From NCBI RefSeq assembly GCF_000373565.1, contig NZ_KB891803.1, forward strand, positions 181,150 through 245,149: a stretch of DNA of 64,000 bases. Direction: 5' to 3'. Positions 33,290-46,410 of this stretch are shown piece by piece. This stretch comes from Streptomyces sp. HmicA12 (GTDB lineage: Bacteria; Actinomycetota; Actinomycetes; Streptomycetales; Streptomycetaceae). A program made the translations under genes and the position numbers. The stretch's first letter is position 1. Each line of letters starts with the position of its first letter. The notes below the pieces were generated by a model. It saw only the letters and a list, made by a program, of their open reading frames with translations, was not told where the DNA came from and made no database searches.

Positions 33290-34516
33290 GTGACCGTATC
33301 CCCAGACACCAACTCCCCTTCCACCGAACGCGTTTCGGTGGTCGTCGTCGGAGCGGGCCCGGCCGGGCTCACCGTCGGGAACATCCTGCGCGCGGCCGGC
33401 GTCGACTGCGTGGTCCTGGAGTGCGAGACCCGCGAGTTCATCGAGCGCAGGCCGCGCGCGGGCGTCATCGAGGAATGGGCGGTGCACGCCCTCGACCGCC
33501 GCGGCCTCGCCACCACCCTGCTCGCGCGCGCCGAACGGCACACCGCCTGCGCCTTCCGCTTCGAGGGCGAACAACACCGCTTCGAATACCGGGAGGTGAC
33601 GGGAAGTCACCACTTCGTGTACCCGCAGCCGCTGCTCGTCACCGACCTGGTGCGCGAGTACGCCGACGTGCGCGGCGGCGACATCCGCTTCGGCGTGCGC
33701 GACGTGGAACCGCACGCCGTCGAGTCCGACCGGCCCGCCGTCTCCTACACCTGCCCCGACACCGGCCGGCGGCGCCTGCTGCGCTGCGACTACATCGCCG
33801 GCTGCGACGGGGCGCGCGGCGTGAGCCGTGCCGTGCTGCCCGAGGACCGGGTCCGCGTCGCCCGGCACGACTACGGCATCGGCTGGCTGGCCCTGCTCGC
33901 CGAGGCCCCGCCCTCGTCCGACTGCGTGCTGTTCGGCGTCCACGCGGACGGCTTCGCCGGACAGATGCCGCGCAGCCCCGAGGTCACGCGCTACTACCTG
34001 CAGTGCCCGCCCGGCGACGACCCGGACAACTGGCCGCACGACCGCGTCTGGACCCAGTTGCGCCGCCGCCTCGCCGCCACCGGGGCCGCGCCCCTGACCG
34101 AGGGACGCCTCACCGAGAAACGCGTCCTCGACATGCACGACTACGTCGTCGAGCCGATGGCCGTCGGACGGCTCTTCCTCGCCGGTGACGCCGCCCACCT
34201 CGTCGCGCCCATCGCGGCCAAGGGCATGAACCTGGCCCTGCACGACGCCTTCCTGCTCGGCGACGCACTCGCCGCCCGCCTCACCGGCGCCGACCCGAAT
34301 GGCCGTGCCCTCGCCGACTACTCGCAGGCCTGCCTGCGCCGGGTCTGGGACTACCAGGAGTTCTCCCAGTGGCTGTCGGAGGTGTACCACGGCGCGGCGG
34401 CGGGGGACCCGTTCCGCACCGGCACCAGCCTGGCCCGGCTGCGCCGCCTGTTCACCTCGCGACAGGCCGCCGCCGCGTTCGCCGAGCAGTACCTGGGCAC
34501 GGCCGAGCGCTACTGA
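33290..34516 (+). CDS. pobA: FAD-dependent 4-hydroxybenzoate 3-monooxygenase-like hydroxylase
   Basis: A 408-residue flavoprotein with GTG start. GAGPAG at 21-26 binds FAD, CDYIAGCDGARGVSR carries the DG motif and GDAAHLVAPIAAKGMNLALHDAF begins at 299. The length, the E-x-R-x-R-A-G region and A-K-G-M-N fit p-hydroxybenzoate hydroxylase (PobA), which makes protocatechuate from 4-hydroxybenzoate. Its place behind an importer and OCD gene is unusual, so the natural substrate may differ. Symbol is by similarity. Confidence 0.75.
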   Translation: MTVSPDTNSPSTERVSVVVVGAGPAGLTVGNILRAAGVDCVVLECETREFIERRPRAGVIEEWAVHALDRRGLATTLLARAERHTACAFRFEGEQHRFEYREVTGSHHFVYPQPLLVTDLVREYADVRGGDIRFGVRDVEPHAVESDRPAVSYTCPDTGRRRLLRCDYIAGCDGARGVSRAVLPEDRVRVARHDYGIGWLALLAEAPPSSDCVLFGVHADGFAGQMPRSPEVTRYYLQCPPGDDPDNWPHDRVWTQLRRRLAATGAAPLTEGRLTEKRVLDMHDYVVEPMAVGRLFLAGDAAHLVAPIAAKGMNLALHDAFLLGDALAARLTGADPNGRALADYSQACLRRVWDYQEFSQWLSEVYHGAAAGDPFRTGTSLARLRRLFTSRQAAAAFAEQYLGTAERY

Positions 34517-34587
34517 CCCTCCCTGCGTCGCCGCGCGGGGGCGGCACCCGGCCATTATCGTGGCCGAGCAGTACACCGGAGAGTCAA

Positions 34588-36633
34588 ATGGGCCCTGCAC
34601 ACGAGCCGGACATCGGACTGGAAGAGCGCCTGCGCCTCACCGGCATGGGCAGCTTCGACTGGGACCTCGAGGACGGCATGCTCCGCCTCGACGACAACTG
34701 CCTTGCCGTGCTCGACCTGTCCCCGGAGGACTTCCGGGGCACCGTGGCGTCCCTGCGGCCGCGCATCCCGCCCGAGGAGGTGCTGCGAGTCACCGCTGTC
34801 GTCAACGAGGCGATCGCGACCGGCAGCGAGACCTACGGCGCGTATTTCCAGATCAGCCTCAGCGACGGCACAGCCCGCCTGACGCACGTCTCAGGGCGCC
34901 TTCTGCGTGATGCGGGTGGCCGGGCCGTTCGCGTCGTGGGCGTCCTGCGCGCGGCCCCGCACGAGCCGGCCGAGCTGGCCGGCCTGGACGGGGTGGACGC
35001 GAAGCGCCGCCGCGTCGCCCTCATGGTCCAGGGCACCACCGAGGCGCTGTCACGCGCTGTGACCGTCGACGATGTCGTGGCCGTGCTCTCGGGCGCGAGC
35101 GGCCTCGACCGGTTCGCCGCGGACGGACTCGTCCTCGGCCTGGTCGAGGGGGACGACCTGAAGCTGATCGCCCTGGTGGGGCAGTCGATGCAGGCCCTCG
35201 ACGAGCTCAAGCTGCACCAGATCGACGAGTCCCTGCCGCTCGCCGAGGTCGTCGTCAACCGGCGGCCCCGCTTCGTCGAGGATCTGCCCGACCTCGCCCA
35301 CCGGTTCACCCGTCTGGGCCCCTACATCGACCGGTTGAAGCTGGACTCCGCCGCGTTCCTGCCGTTGGTCGCGCAGGACCGTGCCATCGGCGGGCTCGCC
35401 CTGTTCTACCGCGGACGCCGGGAGTTCACCGACGCCGACCGCAACCTGTGCATCGGCCTGTCGGGCATCGTCGCCCAGTCCCTCCAGCGGGCCATCCTCT
35501 TCGACGAGGAACGCGACCTGGCCCGCAGTCTCCAGGCCACGATGCTGCCCAAGAGCGTCCCCCAGGTCCCGGACACCGAGCTCGCGGTCCGCTACCACGC
35601 CGCCTGGGGCGGACGGCAGGTAGGCGGCGACTTCTACGACGTCATCGTGCTGCCGCGCGGCCGCGTCGGTATCGTCGTCGGCGATGTCCAGGGGCACGAC
35701 ACCCACGCGGCCGCGATCATGGGCCAACTGCGCATCGCACTGCGGGCGTTCGCGGGCGAGGGGCACCCGCCGTCCGCGGTGCTCTCGCGTGCCTCACGGT
35801 TCCTCGCCGAACTGGACACGGAACGGTTCGCGACCTGCACGTACGCCCAGTTCGACCCGGCCACCGGCATCGTCCGCGCCGTCCGCGCCGGGCATCTGCC
35901 CCCGCTCGTGCGGCACATCGACGGCCGGGTCGGCATCCCCCGGCTGCGCGGCGGCCTGCCGCTCGGGCTGGCCACCGAGTTCGAGCAGGACGACTTCCCC
36001 GAGACCCGGCTCGACCTCGTACCCGGCGAGACCCTGGTGCTGTGCACCGACGGACTGGTGGAGGAGCCCGGCGTCGACGTCGACGCCGGGATGAGAGCCC
36101 TCGCCGACGCGCTGAGCGCGGGCCCGCCCACGGCCGAGGAGGTCGCCGACCACCTCTCCCGGTCCCTGTGGGAGAAGTGGGGCAGCGGGGACGACGTCGC
36201 CCTGCTCGTCCTGCGCCGCGTCCCCGACTCGGGCACCGCGCAGGCGCCCCGCATCCACCGCTACATCCACCAGGCCGACCCGGAGGGGCTCGCCGACGCC
36301 CGGGCCGCGCTGCGCGAACACCTCACCGCCTGGGGGCTCGGTGTCATGGCCGACGACATCGAGGTCGCCGCCGGCGAACTGCTCGGCAACGTCCTCGTGC
36401 ACACCGAGGGCGGTGCCGTGCTGACCCTGGAAGTGATCACCGGTCCGCCGCGCGCGGTCCGGCTGTGGGTCAAGGACCGCTCCAGCGCCCGCCCCCACCG
36501 GCGCACCCCGGGGGAGACGGCGACCTCCGGACGCGGGATGCTGCTGGTGGAGGCGCTGGCCTCCCGCTGGGGCGTCGAGCCGCGCGGTGAGGGCAAGGCG
36601 GTGTGGTGCGACTTCACCGTGCCGGACGGCTGA
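34588..36633 (+). CDS. PAS-GAF-PP2C phosphatase with C-terminal ATPase domain
   Basis: A 681-residue soluble sensor. A PAS domain (about 14-115: GSFDWDLEDGMLRLDDNCLAVL) is followed by GAF (about 145-300), a SpoIIE/PP2C phosphatase (about 310-540: GGRQVGGDFYDVIVLPRGRVGIVVGDVQGHD, LCTDGLVEEPG, GDDVALLVL) and an HATPase_c anti-sigma-kinase-like domain (about 555-681: ELLGNVLVHTEGG, SGRGMLLVEALASRWG). It combines phosphatase and kinase activities toward a sigma-factor switch. ATG behind CGGAGAG. Convergent with the next gene. Confidence 0.92.
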   Translation: MGPAHEPDIGLEERLRLTGMGSFDWDLEDGMLRLDDNCLAVLDLSPEDFRGTVASLRPRIPPEEVLRVTAVVNEAIATGSETYGAYFQISLSDGTARLTHVSGRLLRDAGGRAVRVVGVLRAAPHEPAELAGLDGVDAKRRRVALMVQGTTEALSRAVTVDDVVAVLSGASGLDRFAADGLVLGLVEGDDLKLIALVGQSMQALDELKLHQIDESLPLAEVVVNRRPRFVEDLPDLAHRFTRLGPYIDRLKLDSAAFLPLVAQDRAIGGLALFYRGRREFTDADRNLCIGLSGIVAQSLQRAILFDEERDLARSLQATMLPKSVPQVPDTELAVRYHAAWGGRQVGGDFYDVIVLPRGRVGIVVGDVQGHDTHAAAIMGQLRIALRAFAGEGHPPSAVLSRASRFLAELDTERFATCTYAQFDPATGIVRAVRAGHLPPLVRHIDGRVGIPRLRGGLPLGLATEFEQDDFPETRLDLVPGETLVLCTDGLVEEPGVDVDAGMRALADALSAGPPTAEEVADHLSRSLWEKWGSGDDVALLVLRRVPDSGTAQAPRIHRYIHQADPEGLADARAALREHLTAWGLGVMADDIEVAAGELLGNVLVHTEGGAVLTLEVITGPPRAVRLWVKDRSSARPHRRTPGETATSGRGMLLVEALASRWGVEPRGEGKAVWCDFTVPDG

Positions 36634-36648
36634 CGGGCGCCCTCCGCG

Positions 36649-37254
36649 TCAGCGGAGCTTGTCGACGGCCGTCACCGTCGTCTTCTTGAAGTCGGCCACC
36701 TGCGCGTGCGCGAAGGTGCCCATCTGCCCCCACTGGACGACGGTCACGATCCTGCCGTCCCGGCCCACCGAGAACAGGTTGATGTCGGAGGCGCCCCACG
36801 AGGCCTCGGTGTGCACGCCGTAGACGTGCGCGCCCTCCTCGACGGACAGTTTCCCGTAGTACTTCTGCTCCGCTGTGATCTCGGGGTCCTGCGCCATCAC
36901 ATCCTGCGCGCAGCTGTCGAGGTGCCGGCGCAGCAGCGCGGCGAACTCCTTGGCCGCCGCCGCGTCCCGCTCGACGACGGTCACCTGCAGCGCGCCGGTG
37001 TCGTAATCGGTGCGGAAGACACGGTGCACCGACGTCGACGGCAGGGCGTCCCCCACGCACATCGGCAGCGGGTCCGGCTGCCCGGCCGTGACCGGCCCGG
37101 CGTGCCAGGCCGACGCCGGGTGCGGCGGCAGCTGGGACGCGGACAGGAAGCGGGGCGTGTCGGCCGCCGACGCCGGGGCGGCCAGTGCCGCCACCGCCGC
37201 GACGGCCGCGGTCGCACCCGACGCCGACAGCGCGCGGTTCACTCGTACGTTCAT
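36649..37254 (-). CDS. secreted protein of unknown function
   Basis: A 201-residue protein with a signal peptide (MNVRVNRALSASGATAAVAAVAALAAPASA). The mature part (FLSASQLPPHPASAWHAGPVTAGQPDP, CVGDALP, VHRVFRTDYDTGALQVTVVERDAAAAKEFAALLRRHLDSC, DINLFSVGRDGRIVTVVQWG) resembles a family of small exported Streptomyces proteins with two conserved Cys. Starts at MNVRV, with MTIMNVRV as an alternative. Function unknown. Confidence 0.8.
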   Translation of the reverse strand: MNVRVNRALSASGATAAVAAVAALAAPASAADTPRFLSASQLPPHPASAWHAGPVTAGQPDPLPMCVGDALPSTSVHRVFRTDYDTGALQVTVVERDAAAAKEFAALLRRHLDSCAQDVMAQDPEITAEQKYYGKLSVEEGAHVYGVHTEASWGASDINLFSVGRDGRIVTVVQWGQMGTFAHAQVADFKKTTVTAVDKLR

Positions 37255-37419
37255 GATGGTCATCCCCCGTGTAGGTCGATCCGCCGGTCGTGCGGACCGT
37301 ACGACGTGCCCGGCCCGCACGGCGGTGGACGCTCCGGCACCGTCACCCGCCCGGTCCCGGCGTCTCCCGCCTCACCTCTTACGACCCGTGATCCGCCACG
37401 CCCGTTGCCCCCGCGTTTG

Positions 37420-38832
37420 TCACAGAACTGTCCCCGATGTCGCCGCGGGGGCCAGGGCGATGAGCCGGTCGGTGTGCCGGGCGCCGCTCTCGGCCGCGAT
37501 CTCGTCGAGGGTCTGGGCGTCGCGGACGGGCGCGCACCGCACCTCGCCGTGGGCGTCGCAGGCGTACCCGTGCACGCCGGGGCGGGGCAGGCTGTTGTAG
37601 GCCCATGGGGTCGAGAAGTAGTAGGCGCCCGTGTCGCGCAGCACGACGAAGTCGCCCTCCGTCAGCGGCGGCAACTCCCGCGCCTCGGCGACGACATCGC
37701 CCGCGAAGCAGCACGGCCCCGCGACGTCCTGGGGCACGGGGGTACCCTCCTTCGGCCGGCCCTGCGGGTCGAAGGCGCCGACGCGCAGCGGCCAGGCGCC
37801 CGGCATCAGCACCGTACGGGTCGCCGTCTGCGCGCCCGCGTGCGTCACCGCGATCCGGCGGCCCCCGGACTCCTTCGCGTACTCCACGCGGGCCGCGATG
37901 AAGCCGTTCTTGGCGAGCAGTGACCGCCCGAACTCCGTGACCAGGCCGTACCGCCCGTCGAACAGGCCGGGTTCCGCGGCGCGCAGGGCCCGCGTGTAGT
38001 CCTCGTACGTGGGACGCACCGCGTCGTCGGCGAAGTTCACGGGCAGACCGCCGCCGATGTCGAGGCTGGTGACCTGTCGTCTGCCGACCGTCGCGTTGAT
38101 CTCCTCCGCGAGGCGGTACGTCTCCGCGATGCCCTCGGCGATCAGCTCCAACGGGCAGCCCTGCGAGCCGACATGGGCGTGCAGCCGCGTCAGCCACGGC
38201 CGCTCCGCGAACGCCCGCACGACGCGCTCGCGCCCGCCCGCGTCGCGCAGCGCCACCCCGAACTTGGACGTGGCCGTGGCCGTACTCATCGCGCCGATCG
38301 CACCGGAGCCGACCTGCGGATTGACGCGCAGCCCGATCACGGAGGCGCTGCCGGCCGGGCGCAGCGCGTCGATGCGCTCCAGCTCGTCGAGGTTGTCGGC
38401 GTTGAGGGCCACACCGAGGGCGAGCGCCTCGGCGATCTCCTCGCGGGTCTTCGCGGGGGAGTCCAGCACGATCCGGTCCGGGGCGCAGCCGGCGTCCAGG
38501 GCAAGACGCAGCTCACCGGGGCTCGCCACCTCGCAGCCCATGCCGAGGTCGGTGAGCAGCCGCAGCACCGGGATCAGCGACGACGCCTTGACGGCGAAGG
38601 TGTGCAGCACGTCGGGGACGGCGGCGAACGCGGTGTGCAGAGCGGCGACGGACGCGCGGATGCCGTCGGTGTCGAGGAACCCGGCCACGGGCTGCTCGGT
38701 GCCGACCAGCCCCCGGTCGATCGCGTGCCGCAGCACGGCGGCGACGCGCGCCTCGGTCGCGCGGAGGTCTTGGCGGGTGTCGTGGTCCAGAGTCACGGGG
38801 CGGCCTTCGTCGCGGGAACGGGGGAGTGCCAC
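37420..38832 (-). CDS. fold-III PLP decarboxylase (diaminopimelate-decarboxylase-like)
   Basis: A 470-residue PLP enzyme of the alanine-racemase/ornithine-decarboxylase fold. K82 in TFAVKAS is the PLP lysine, SKFG and HVGSQ lie at substrate positions, DIGGGLPVNF is the glycine-rich phosphate loop, and GPCCFAGDVV is the C-terminal Cys-containing motif (DAPDC: GPxCxxxD). The GTG start is supported by CCTCCT on the opposite strand (AGGAGG). Diaminopimelate, or another amino acid such as arginine or ornithine, may be the substrate. It lies 95 bases downstream of a PucR regulator. Confidence 0.85.
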   Translation of the reverse strand: MALPRSRDEGRPVTLDHDTRQDLRATEARVAAVLRHAIDRGLVGTEQPVAGFLDTDGIRASVAALHTAFAAVPDVLHTFAVKASSLIPVLRLLTDLGMGCEVASPGELRLALDAGCAPDRIVLDSPAKTREEIAEALALGVALNADNLDELERIDALRPAGSASVIGLRVNPQVGSGAIGAMSTATATSKFGVALRDAGGRERVVRAFAERPWLTRLHAHVGSQGCPLELIAEGIAETYRLAEEINATVGRRQVTSLDIGGGLPVNFADDAVRPTYEDYTRALRAAEPGLFDGRYGLVTEFGRSLLAKNGFIAARVEYAKESGGRRIAVTHAGAQTATRTVLMPGAWPLRVGAFDPQGRPKEGTPVPQDVAGPCCFAGDVVAEARELPPLTEGDFVVLRDTGAYYFSTPWAYNSLPRPGVHGYACDAHGEVRCAPVRDAQTLDEIAAESGARHTDRLIALAPAATSGTVL

Positions 38833-38927
38833 GAGCCTCGCCTCCTCCGCGCGCCCACGTCTTCGTACCCCGGGCCAAAGGGGTGGCGGTTATTTGTCCG
38901 CCGGTCCGAACACCGTCATGAAGCGCA

Positions 38928-40583
38928 TCAAATCGGTTCGCCGCCGGAGATGTCGTCCGACGTGGTGAGCCGCATCGCGAGGGTGACGATCAGGCGCGTG
39001 TCCGGATCGTCGAGGTCGAGGCCGAAGCGCTCCCGGACCCGCTTGAGCCGGTACCGCAGCGTGTTCGGGTGCAGGACCAGGCGCCGCGCCGCGCGCGGGA
39101 CGTCGCCCGCCGCGTCGAGGTAGGCGGTGAGCGAGCGGACCAGTTCGCCGCCGGTGGCCAGGTCGGCCGCGACCATGTCGTGCACCGGCCCGCCGTGCCG
39201 CTCCCACAGCGGACGGACCGCGTCCAGGACGCGGAGCACCGCCACGCTCTGGCGGACGTCCGCGGCACCCGCGTGCCGCGCGGGCGGCTCACCGGCGGCA
39301 CGCGACTCGCGCTCCCGCAGCGCGCGCACGACGAGCCGGGCCTCCTCGGCCGAGGAAACCGCGTCCAGCGGCGAGGCCACCACCGGTCCCGCGCCGACCC
39401 AGACGCGCGGTGCGTCGGGCAGCGCGGCCGCCAGTGCGGCGAGGTCGCGGGCGAGCCAGGCGGCGTCCCGGTCCTGCCCGTCGGGCACCGGCAGCAGCAC
39501 GGTGAGCCGGTGACTCTCGCGCACACAACGCGCCGCGGACCGATGCGCCCGAGACTGCAGCGCGAGCGCCTGGAAGGTGCGCTCGGGGAACGGTGCGGCG
39601 GAGTCCTCCTGCGCGGCGACGAGCACCGCACAGGGCGTCTCAGGGGTGAGCCCGAGCGACCACATGTGGGAGCTCCGGTCGCCCTCGCCCGCCAGCAGCC
39701 CGCGCAGGGCGTGCTCCTCGCGTCGCCGGTCGGAACCGACGCGCAAGCGGTGCTGGAGGAGATACGGCACGGCGACCTCAGCGGCCCGCCGCAACGCCTC
39801 CGGCGCCTCGGGCGCGAAACTCCCCCCGTCGGCCGCCGCCCAGATCGAGCCCAGCATCTCGCCGCCGCTGCGGATCGCCACGATGAGCCGCTCGGGATCG
39901 TCTCCGTCCGCCGCCCGGTGGATCACATCGCGCGCACTCCACAGGGCGCGCACCAGGCCGGCCCGCCGCAACTCGGCCACGCGCCAGTCCGGCACCTTCC
40001 CGCCGAGGATCGTCGACCGGCGTACGGGGTCGGCGTCCGGGCCGGTCGCGGAGTGCGCGAGCACCCGGAAGCGCGTGTCCTCGACGGTGATGGAGGCGCC
40101 GCAGTGCCGCGCGACCTCGGCGGCGAGGACGGCGAGCCCGCCGCCCGCGATGTCGCCGACGAGCCGCTCGCCGGTCCCCAGCGCCGCGTACGCGCAGGCG
40201 GACCGGAGCAGTTCGACGGCGTCCGCCCAGTCCGCCCACCCGGCCCGCACCAGCAGGGCGAGGCCCGTCTCCCGCGCCGCCGCGACGATCTCCTCCGCCG
40301 GTGAACCCTCGCCGTCGTCCCTGAGCACGAGGGCGCTGGCGCCCCGCCGGGCCACCTCGCGCACCCGCTCGGCCCCGGCGTTCGCGTCCGAGGTGAGCCC
40401 CACGCCCAGCACGACGTGCCCCTGGTGCGGCCGGGTGGCGTCCTCGTCGCCGATCACCACACCGCGGACCGGGACGTCGGACCCGGACGGGGCGAGGACG
40501 AGACGCAGCACGCCGTCCTCGTCGTAGGCGAGGACCTGGCGCAGCGTGGCGTCCTGAGGCGCGTCCCGGGTCGGCTCGGTCAT
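38928..40583 (-). CDS. PucR-family regulator
   Basis: A 551-residue regulator with an N-terminal PucR domain, a central GAF-like region and the C-terminal helix-turn-helix LVLHPNTLRYRLKRVRERFGLDLDDPDTRL, which is the PucR_HTH_30 signature. Such proteins control purine, amino-acid or polyamine catabolism. It lies upstream of and co-directional with the PLP decarboxylase, and is divergent from the MFS-phosphatase gene, so it may regulate either. Confidence 0.9.
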   Translation of the reverse strand: MTEPTRDAPQDATLRQVLAYDEDGVLRLVLAPSGSDVPVRGVVIGDEDATRPHQGHVVLGVGLTSDANAGAERVREVARRGASALVLRDDGEGSPAEEIVAAARETGLALLVRAGWADWADAVELLRSACAYAALGTGERLVGDIAGGGLAVLAAEVARHCGASITVEDTRFRVLAHSATGPDADPVRRSTILGGKVPDWRVAELRRAGLVRALWSARDVIHRAADGDDPERLIVAIRSGGEMLGSIWAAADGGSFAPEAPEALRRAAEVAVPYLLQHRLRVGSDRRREEHALRGLLAGEGDRSSHMWSLGLTPETPCAVLVAAQEDSAAPFPERTFQALALQSRAHRSAARCVRESHRLTVLLPVPDGQDRDAAWLARDLAALAAALPDAPRVWVGAGPVVASPLDAVSSAEEARLVVRALRERESRAAGEPPARHAGAADVRQSVAVLRVLDAVRPLWERHGGPVHDMVAADLATGGELVRSLTAYLDAAGDVPRAARRLVLHPNTLRYRLKRVRERFGLDLDDPDTRLIVTLAMRLTTSDDISGGEPI

Positions 40584-40627
40584 CCGAGCAGCGTACGAAG
40601 CGCGCCCCTGGTCGAACGGCCCGGGGT

Positions 40628-40680
40628 GGCTGTGACTTTAGCCCTTAAAACTTAGCAAAGTGAATATTTGGTGCATAAGC
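40628..40680. promoter_or_regulatory. AT-rich divergent promoter region
   Basis: The stretch around GACTTTAGCCCTTAAAACTT is markedly AT-rich between the PucR start (40583) and the MFS-phosphatase start (40767). It contains TTGGTGCATAAG downstream. A promoter is likely, but no clean -35/-10 pair can be fixed by eye. Confidence 0.35.
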
Positions 40681-40766
40681 GGGCATTCCATGATGGGTGC
40701 GCTCGGGGCGCACGGTCAGACGCAAGAGGTGCGGGGGCGGGCGCATGAAAGGGAAGAGGCGGTCCC

Positions 40767-45243
<4,477 letters not shown>

Positions 45244-45297
45244 CCGGAGCGCGGAGAGGCGGAGCCGCGTCCGGCTCCGTCTCGCTCTTCAGGTCCT

Positions 45298-45439
45298 AGG
45301 TCGTGTCCGCAAAGTCCCTCCGTCCGCCCGGAGGGCGGCCCTGCGGCGTCAATGGGGTCTCCCCTGCTCGAACGGAGTTGAGAGCTTGGGGAAGCGTGCC
45401 AGGCGTCGCGGGGCGGGAGGGACTTTGCGGACACGACCT
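45298..45439. mobile_element. miniature inverted-repeat transposable element (MITE), 142 bp
   Basis: Perfect 24-bp terminal inverted repeats are at 45298-45321 (AGGTCGTGTCCGCAAAGTCC then CTCC) and 45416-45439. The 94-bp interior has a GGGGTCTCCCC-type motif and cannot code for a transposase, so it is a non-autonomous element. Single end-like sequences at 3151-3177 and 62774-62792 share up to 19 bases with it. It lies between ligA and an SDR gene and disrupts neither. Confidence 0.85.
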
Positions 45440-45454
45440 CCCCGGACAGAACAC

Positions 45455-46249
45455 CTAGGGCAGGATCGAGTCCACGTATCCGCCGTCCACGCGCAGCGCC
45501 CCGCCCGTCGTGGCGCTCGCCTGGGCGGAGGCGAGATAGACGACCATGTTCGCGATCTCCTCGGGCTCGATGAGCCGCTGGAGCAGCGACTGCGGCCGGT
45601 ACTCGCGCATGAAGGCGCGCTGGGCCTCGTCCCAGGGCAGCTCGCGGTCGACCAGGCCGTACACGAAGTCCTCCACGCCGCCGGTGTGGGTCGGGCCCGC
45701 GATGACCGAGTTGACGGTCACGCCGGTGCCGGCCGCCTGTTTCGCGAAGCCGCGCGTGACCGCGAGCAGCGCCGTCTTGGACATGCCGTAGTGGATCATC
45801 TCGGCGGGGATCACCACGGCCGAGTCGCTGGCGATGTTCTGCACCCGGCCCCAGCCACGCTCCGTCATGCCCGGCAGGTACTGCCGGATCATCCGGACCG
45901 CGGCCAGCACGTTCACCTCGAAGTAGCGGCGCCATTCGTCGTCGCTGATCTCCAGCGGGTCGGCGGAGTCGAAGATGCCCAGGTTGTTGACCAGGATGTC
46001 GACCCGCGGCAAGGCCTCGGCCGCGCGCAGTGCGCCCTCCTCGGTGGTCACGTCGGCCACCACCGGCACCAGCTCCGCGCCGGGCACGTCGCCGCCGATC
46101 CGGCCGACGGCCTCGTCGACCCGTTGCCCCGTACGACCGTTGATCCCGACCCGGGCCCCGGCCCGCGCCAGGCCCGTGGCGATCGCTGCCCCGATGCCCT
46201 GGGTGGAACCGGTGACCAGCGCGGTACGTCCTGTCAGATCGATCTGCAT
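45455..46249 (-). CDS. SDR family oxidoreductase
   Basis: A 264-residue SDR with TGSTQGIG at 13-20, VNN at about 87-89, S141/S143 and Y154-x3-K158 (YGMSK). The N-terminus (MQIDLTGRTALVTG) and GGVEDF, PEEIANMVVYLAS, GGALRVDGGYVDS are typical of 3-ketoacyl-(ACP)-reductase-like enzymes. Substrate unknown. Divergent from the GNAT gene; the shared promoter region holds a CebR-like box. Confidence 0.9.
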   Translation of the reverse strand: MQIDLTGRTALVTGSTQGIGAAIATGLARAGARVGINGRTGQRVDEAVGRIGGDVPGAELVPVVADVTTEEGALRAAEALPRVDILVNNLGIFDSADPLEISDDEWRRYFEVNVLAAVRMIRQYLPGMTERGWGRVQNIASDSAVVIPAEMIHYGMSKTALLAVTRGFAKQAAGTGVTVNSVIAGPTHTGGVEDFVYGLVDRELPWDEAQRAFMREYRPQSLLQRLIEPEEIANMVVYLASAQASATTGGALRVDGGYVDSILP

Positions 46250-46377
46250 GCGGGCGAGCTCCTCACGGATGGCGATGTTGTGCGTGCCAGCCCTACCCGC
46301 CCGGCGGCGAACACACCGGTGAGGGTGCGCCGTCGGAGTGGTGCGGCCGAGCGCGGCCCGGCATCCGTGATCGGCTG

Positions 46378-46391
46378 CGGGAGCGCTCCCA
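46378..46391. promoter_or_regulatory. CebR-like LacI-type operator
   Basis: CGGGAGCGCTCCCA is a 14-base site containing a perfect 12-bp palindrome (46379-46390). It differs at one position from the TGGGAGCGCTCCCA box bound by the cellobiose regulator CebR in Streptomyces. It lies in the 161-base divergent region of the SDR and GNAT genes, 20 bases before the GNAT start. Related LacI-type regulators can use similar sites. Confidence 0.5.
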
Positions 46392-46410
46392 TGCTGGCAT
46401 CGTGCGGCGC

